A stretch of DNA of 64,000 bases, taken from the NCBI RefSeq assembly GCF_035712445.1, contig NZ_DASTAT010000111.1, positions 16,433 to 80,432 of the forward strand, given 5' to 3'. How positions within the stretch are numbered: position 1 is the stretch's first letter; each line of letters starts with the position of its first letter. Positions 61,327-64,000 of the stretch are shown here, piece by piece. The stretch is from Oligoflexus sp. GTDB taxonomy: Bacteria; Bdellovibrionota_B; Oligoflexia; Oligoflexales; Oligoflexaceae. Both the position numbers and the translations under genes were made by a program. The notes below the pieces were generated by a model. It was given only the letters and a program-made list of their open reading frames with translations. It was not told where the DNA came from and made no database searches.

Positions 61327-62156
61327 GGCCTGACGACGAGCGCAAGGCCGTCGAGCTTATTCAAGAAGCCTTCGGCACCAGTCAGCGTCGGGCCTGCAAG
61401 ATAGTAGGAGCGGATCGTTCCACCATTCCGTGCGAGAAGAGGCCAACTGAGGACCATCAAATTCTCGATAGAATGAAAGATATCCTGGAGGAACGCCCGC
61501 GCTTCGGTTGCCCTCGTGTGCATCTTGTACTGCAAAGTGAAGGCCTTGTTCAAAACCACAAACGGACTGAGCGGATATACTATGGTCACGGCCTTCAGCT
61601 TAAGAAGCGCAAGCCGAAGCGCCGAGTATATAAGCCAGAGAATCCGCTGCCGCCACTGACCAAGGCCAATACCCGCTGGTCGATGGACTTCGTGCACGAC
61701 AACCTTGCAAGCGGCCGTTCATTCAGAATTCTCACGATCATTGACGAATGGTCAAGGGAATGCCCTGCAATGGAGGTCGACACTTCACTTTCCGGCCATC
61801 GCGTAGTCCGTGTCCTTGAAAAGCTGAAGGCTGAAAGGGGTCTGCCCGAGGAGATAGGCGTTGACCAGGGACCGGAATTCATCAGCAAAGCCCTTACGAA
61901 ATGGGCTCTGGATAATGGAGTCAGGCTTCACTACGCAAGTCCCGGCGACAAGAACGAGAATGCCTTTATCGAAAGTTTCAACGGGCGTCTTCGCGATGAA
62001 TGCCTGAACATGTACTGGTTCTCGAATCTGAAGGATGCGCGAGATATCGTCGAGGACTGGCGAATTGATTACAACGAGAAAAGACCGCATACCTCTCTGG
62101 GAGGCATGACGCCGAGCAAATTTGCAGAGACAAAGGGATTACGTCTAGCAGGCTGA
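61320..62156 (+). CDS. IS3-family transposase OrfB (DDE integrase part of OrfAB)
   Basis: The product has about 278 residues in the -1 frame, read mostly as a fusion with OrfA. The DDE integrase core is complete: Asp in WSMDFVHDNL, Asp in GVDQGPEFIS and Glu in NAFIESFNGRLRDECL, then the usual YNEKRPHTSLGGMTPSKFA. No separate start with a ribosome site is seen; an internal ATG 61473 would lose the first 50 residues. The N-terminal HTH_21 segment reads ERPRFGCPRVHLVLQ. Confidence 0.88.
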   Translation, partial: VLGPDDERKAVELIQEAFGTSQRRACKIVGADRSTIPCEKRPTEDHQILDRMKDILEERPRFGCPRVHLVLQSEGLVQNHKRTERIYYGHGLQLKKRKPKRRVYKPENPLPPLTKANTRWSMDFVHDNLASGRSFRILTIIDEWSRECPAMEVDTSLSGHRVVRVLEKLKAERGLPEEIGVDQGPEFISKALTKWALDNGVRLHYASPGDKNENAFIESFNGRLRDECLNMYWFSNLKDARDIVEDWRIDYNEKRPHTSLGGMTPSKFAETKGLRLAG

Positions 62157-62187
62157 TTCAATTTCTTTCTGGAAGAAAATCAGGGGT

Positions 62188-62847
62188 ATGCTCGAGGGCA
62201 TCCGCATTTCCGTGAGAACGCTTTGCGATTGGTTGGAAGTGCCCAGATCGTCCCTCTATCGGGAGCCGAAAGAAAGACGCCGCTACAAGCTCAATGAGGG
62301 CCTTGTAAGCGAGATAAGGGCCATCATCAACGCCAAGCCGCAGGCGGGCGTGAGAACCATTCATTGGACCCTGAACAGAGGACGCGGGAAACGCGTCAAC
62401 ATCAAGGCCGTTCATAGGATTATGAAGATCAAAGGCTGGCTCATGCATAAGCGTCCCAAAGGATTGAGGCCACGGGTGGAAGGCTGGGCAAGCCGCACAT
62501 CCAAACCTGACGTTCGCTGGGCCGTGGATATGAGCCATTTCATGACCAGCAAAGACGGTTGGTGCCATATCACGGCGGTCATCGACTGCTGTGACAGATC
62601 CATTGTCGGCTGGCGCGTATCGAAGTCAGGCAAGGCGAAGGTGGCGGCGGCAGCATTGGAGGATGCATTAATCAAGCGGCGCCCTACGGCTGGCCTGAAG
62701 CTGCGTTCAGACAACGGCTTGATCTTTGGAGCAGAAGATTTTCATAAGGTGGTCAGAGGTGCGGGCATCAAGCAGGAATTCATAACCCCTTACACTCCCG
62801 AGCAAAATGGTCTTATCGAAAGATGGTTCAGAACCTTGAAAACGTAA
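62188..62847 (+). pseudogene. truncated second IS3-family OrfB, cut by IS66
   Basis: A 219-codon frame coding an IS3-type integrase domain different from the element on its left: SRSSLYREPKERRRYKLNE, Asp in VRWAVDMSHFM, Asp in LRSDNGLIFG, Glu in NGLIERWFRTLK. The C-terminal 40 or so residues found in the family are missing. The 3' break lies at the IS66 end (GTAAGCG from 62844), which supplies the TAA stop. The 5' end begins inside the right end of the preceding IS, so its orfA and upstream part are also lost or lie elsewhere. Confidence 0.8.
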
Positions 62848-63890
62848 GCGCTCAGCCACACCCAGGGTCGCTGGTTGACCACAGCTGGTTAATACCTCGT
62901 CGAGAAATTCCACGGCAGAAGAGCTTCGATCTCATTAGCGGAGACAGCTTTGGGAAGCTCAGAAAAAAGGTGGGCGAGATAATCGTAAGGCTCGATGCCA
63001 TTCGCGCGAGCGGTTATCACAAGGCTATAAAGAGCAGCACTGGCATTTGCGCCTTTAACAGTATCGGAAAACATCCAGGCTTTCCTGCCCAGAGCAAACG
63101 GCCTTATCGAATTCTCGACAATATTTGTATCAAGTCCAATGATCGGATCATTCAGGAAGCGAATTAGCTTCGGCCATTGGCTATCCATGTATGCGAGCGC
63201 CTGGCCGGTAAGGGACTTCGGTGGAACCTTATGCATGGCTGAGTCCAGCCATGAACGAAGATCCTCAACAATCTGCTTTGATTGAGTCTGGCGAGCATGA
63301 AGCCGCTCAGAAGAAGTTGAACATGAATGTTCAATTCGATAAAGGTTTTTAATGGCATCCAGCGCATGCTCAGCGAAAGTGGCCTTGGCTCCAGCTTTCT
63401 GACCCTTTAATGCTTCCATGAATTTTCTTCGGACATGAACCCAATCCCCTACGTGGACTATGCCGGGAACAAGCCCAAGCGGCGAATAGCCTTCGTAGCC
63501 ATCGGTTTGCACATAACCTCTGTAGCCTTTGAATATCCTCAAAGGAACTTCACTGCTTCGTGATGAAGCGAACTCATATAAGACAATTTTCTTCCCGTCT
63601 TCGTCCCATCTCGCAGTAACCCACATAAAGCTCTTGCTGGTAGGCTTTTTGCCTGGAACCTTTAAAACCTGAATTGGCGTTTCGTCGCACTGGATAATCG
63701 GACCTTCAAGCATTTTCTCGCGCATCATATTGATAACGGGCGTCACCAACTCACTGCATCGAATCATCCAACTGGCAAGAGTTGCACGCGGGATATCGCA
63801 GCCGATCCTTTGAAGGATTCCTTCCTGGCGATAAAGCGGCATGCCGTCTGCATACTTCGCAGTCGTTACAAAAGCGAGGAGTCCGGAATG
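62844..63890 (-). mobile_element. IS66-family insertion sequence, partial
   Basis: One end starts with GTAAGCG at 62844, matching the GTAA terminus of IS66 elements, and sits within the second IS3-type gene. tnpC is read toward this end. The other end is not present: similarity to TnpC stops near 63887, directly beside TGTCAGC, so the element appears truncated by another insertion or rearrangement. tnpA and tnpB are not in the window. Confidence 0.7.
62889..63887 (-). pseudogene. IS66-family transposase TnpC, N-terminally truncated
   Basis: The remaining ~330 codons give the IS66 DDE domain. From the junction it reads SGLLAFVTTAKYADGMPLYRQE, then Asp in QCDETPIQVL, Asp in QTDGYEGYSPL, the HVRRKF block and Glu in NIVENSIRPFALGRKAWMF, and the C-terminal LVITARANGIEPYDYL. 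About 150 N-terminal residues (zinc finger and helical parts) are missing, and a stop in frame follows upstream of the junction. An ATG at 63842 allows only an internal start. Confidence 0.8.
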
Positions 63891-64000
63891 TGTCAGCTAT
63901 TTTGATACAGTGCTGAAGAAAGTTTAAGAAACTTTTCTACCCAAGTACGAACATGGATTGTCGCGTGACTGGGATGTTGATCCCGACCTTATCCTGCGGA
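63891..64000. other. possible end of another insertion sequence (IS21-like)
   Basis: From TGTCAGC at 63891 the sequence no longer resembles TnpC. TGTCAGC is a common start of IS21-type elements, and the break in TnpC at this exact place supports an insertion. The window ends before any gene can be seen. Confidence 0.3.

Larger units (their letters stand above)
60991..62188 (+). mobile_element. IS3-family insertion sequence (IS407-like)
   Basis: The element holds orfA and orfB overlapping with a -1 frameshift site. Imperfect inverted ends are proposed: the left end starts with TACCCC at 60991, and the right end finishes with GGGGTA at 62183-62188, with partly matching neighbours inside (Cys/Thr-rich AATTCCTCC versus CTTCC). 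CGAGGG occurs outside both ends (60985-60990 and 62193-62198) but four bases apart from the right end, so it is not an exact target duplication. OrfA and OrfB look intact. Confidence 0.65.

Noticed and set aside
1-64000. tRNA, rRNA or CRISPR arrays
   Set aside because: Read through for cloverleaf arms with CCA-type ends, rRNA-like blocks and regularly spaced direct repeats of 25-40 bp; none was found by eye. A tRNAscan or CRISPR search could still find something missed.

Overview
The window is bacterial chromosome from a Gram-negative organism: it carries lpxD of lipid A synthesis, several beta-barrel outer-membrane proteins that end in Phe, and LolA-like carrier proteins. Gene density is high, with many 1-20 nt overlaps, GTG and TTG starts, and convergent genes that share stop-codon bases. 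The mix of CheA-like membrane kinases, an Spo0M-family protein, START-domain and TPR-methyltransferase proteins and many unrecognised secreted proteins suggests a free-living member of the former Deltaproteobacteria or Bdellovibrionota. That placement is an inference; no rRNA or tRNA gene was seen to settle it.

Left part (1-16000). After the tail of a methyltransferase and a decayed stretch comes a LysR regulator with a RutE-like nitroreductase and a LigB-type dioxygenase. Next are a DUF2157/GDYXXLXY membrane pair, a coiled-coil lipoprotein with a ricin-like end, and two large sensor kinases facing each other (CheA-like with Hpt, and a CHASE hybrid kinase). An ECF sigma factor, its zinc anti-sigma and an S41 protease form an operon closed by a clear terminator.

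Middle (16000-33600). A FabF-type ketosynthase faces a secreted alpha/beta hydrolase. Then comes export cassette 1: ABC ATPase, two FtsX permeases (one very large), a LolA-like protein and a barrel. Upstream of it lie a RelA/SpoT-like protein and a small secreted protein built of five exact 23-residue two-cysteine repeats. A TPR-methyltransferase, a START protein, a CHASE4 cyclase, an Spo0M protein and a pectate-lyase-like lipoprotein follow.

Centre right (33000-47000). A SulP anion transporter fused to a gamma-class carbonic anhydrase, two SPFH proteins and a secreted protein form one terminated operon. DinB, a GNAT protein and a rifampin-phosphotransferase-like dikinase come next. A BtaA-like (DUF3419) enzyme and a PI-PLC-like phospholipase follow; both suit membrane-lipid remodelling, and 11-bp phased repeats lie before the phospholipase gene.

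Right (47000-56000) is a nine-gene minus-strand run: purB, lpxD, GNAT, AMP-ligase, UbiA prenyltransferase, then export cassette 2 (ABC ATPase, permease, LolA-like protein, barrel). The cassette is laid out like cassette 1, so the window holds two related inner-to-outer-membrane export systems, the second tied to a probable lipid or meroterpenoid pathway.

Far right (56000-64000) is mobile DNA. It holds a tyrosine integrase with a small HTH protein, a prophage scar in which an S49 head-maturation protease is fused in frame to a phage gpD tail protein, and a cysteine-rich lipoprotein. A complete-looking IS3-type element follows (OrfA/OrfB with an A AAA AAG frameshift site). Beyond it are a second IS3-type transposase cut off by an IS66 element and, at the edge, a probable end of yet another element.
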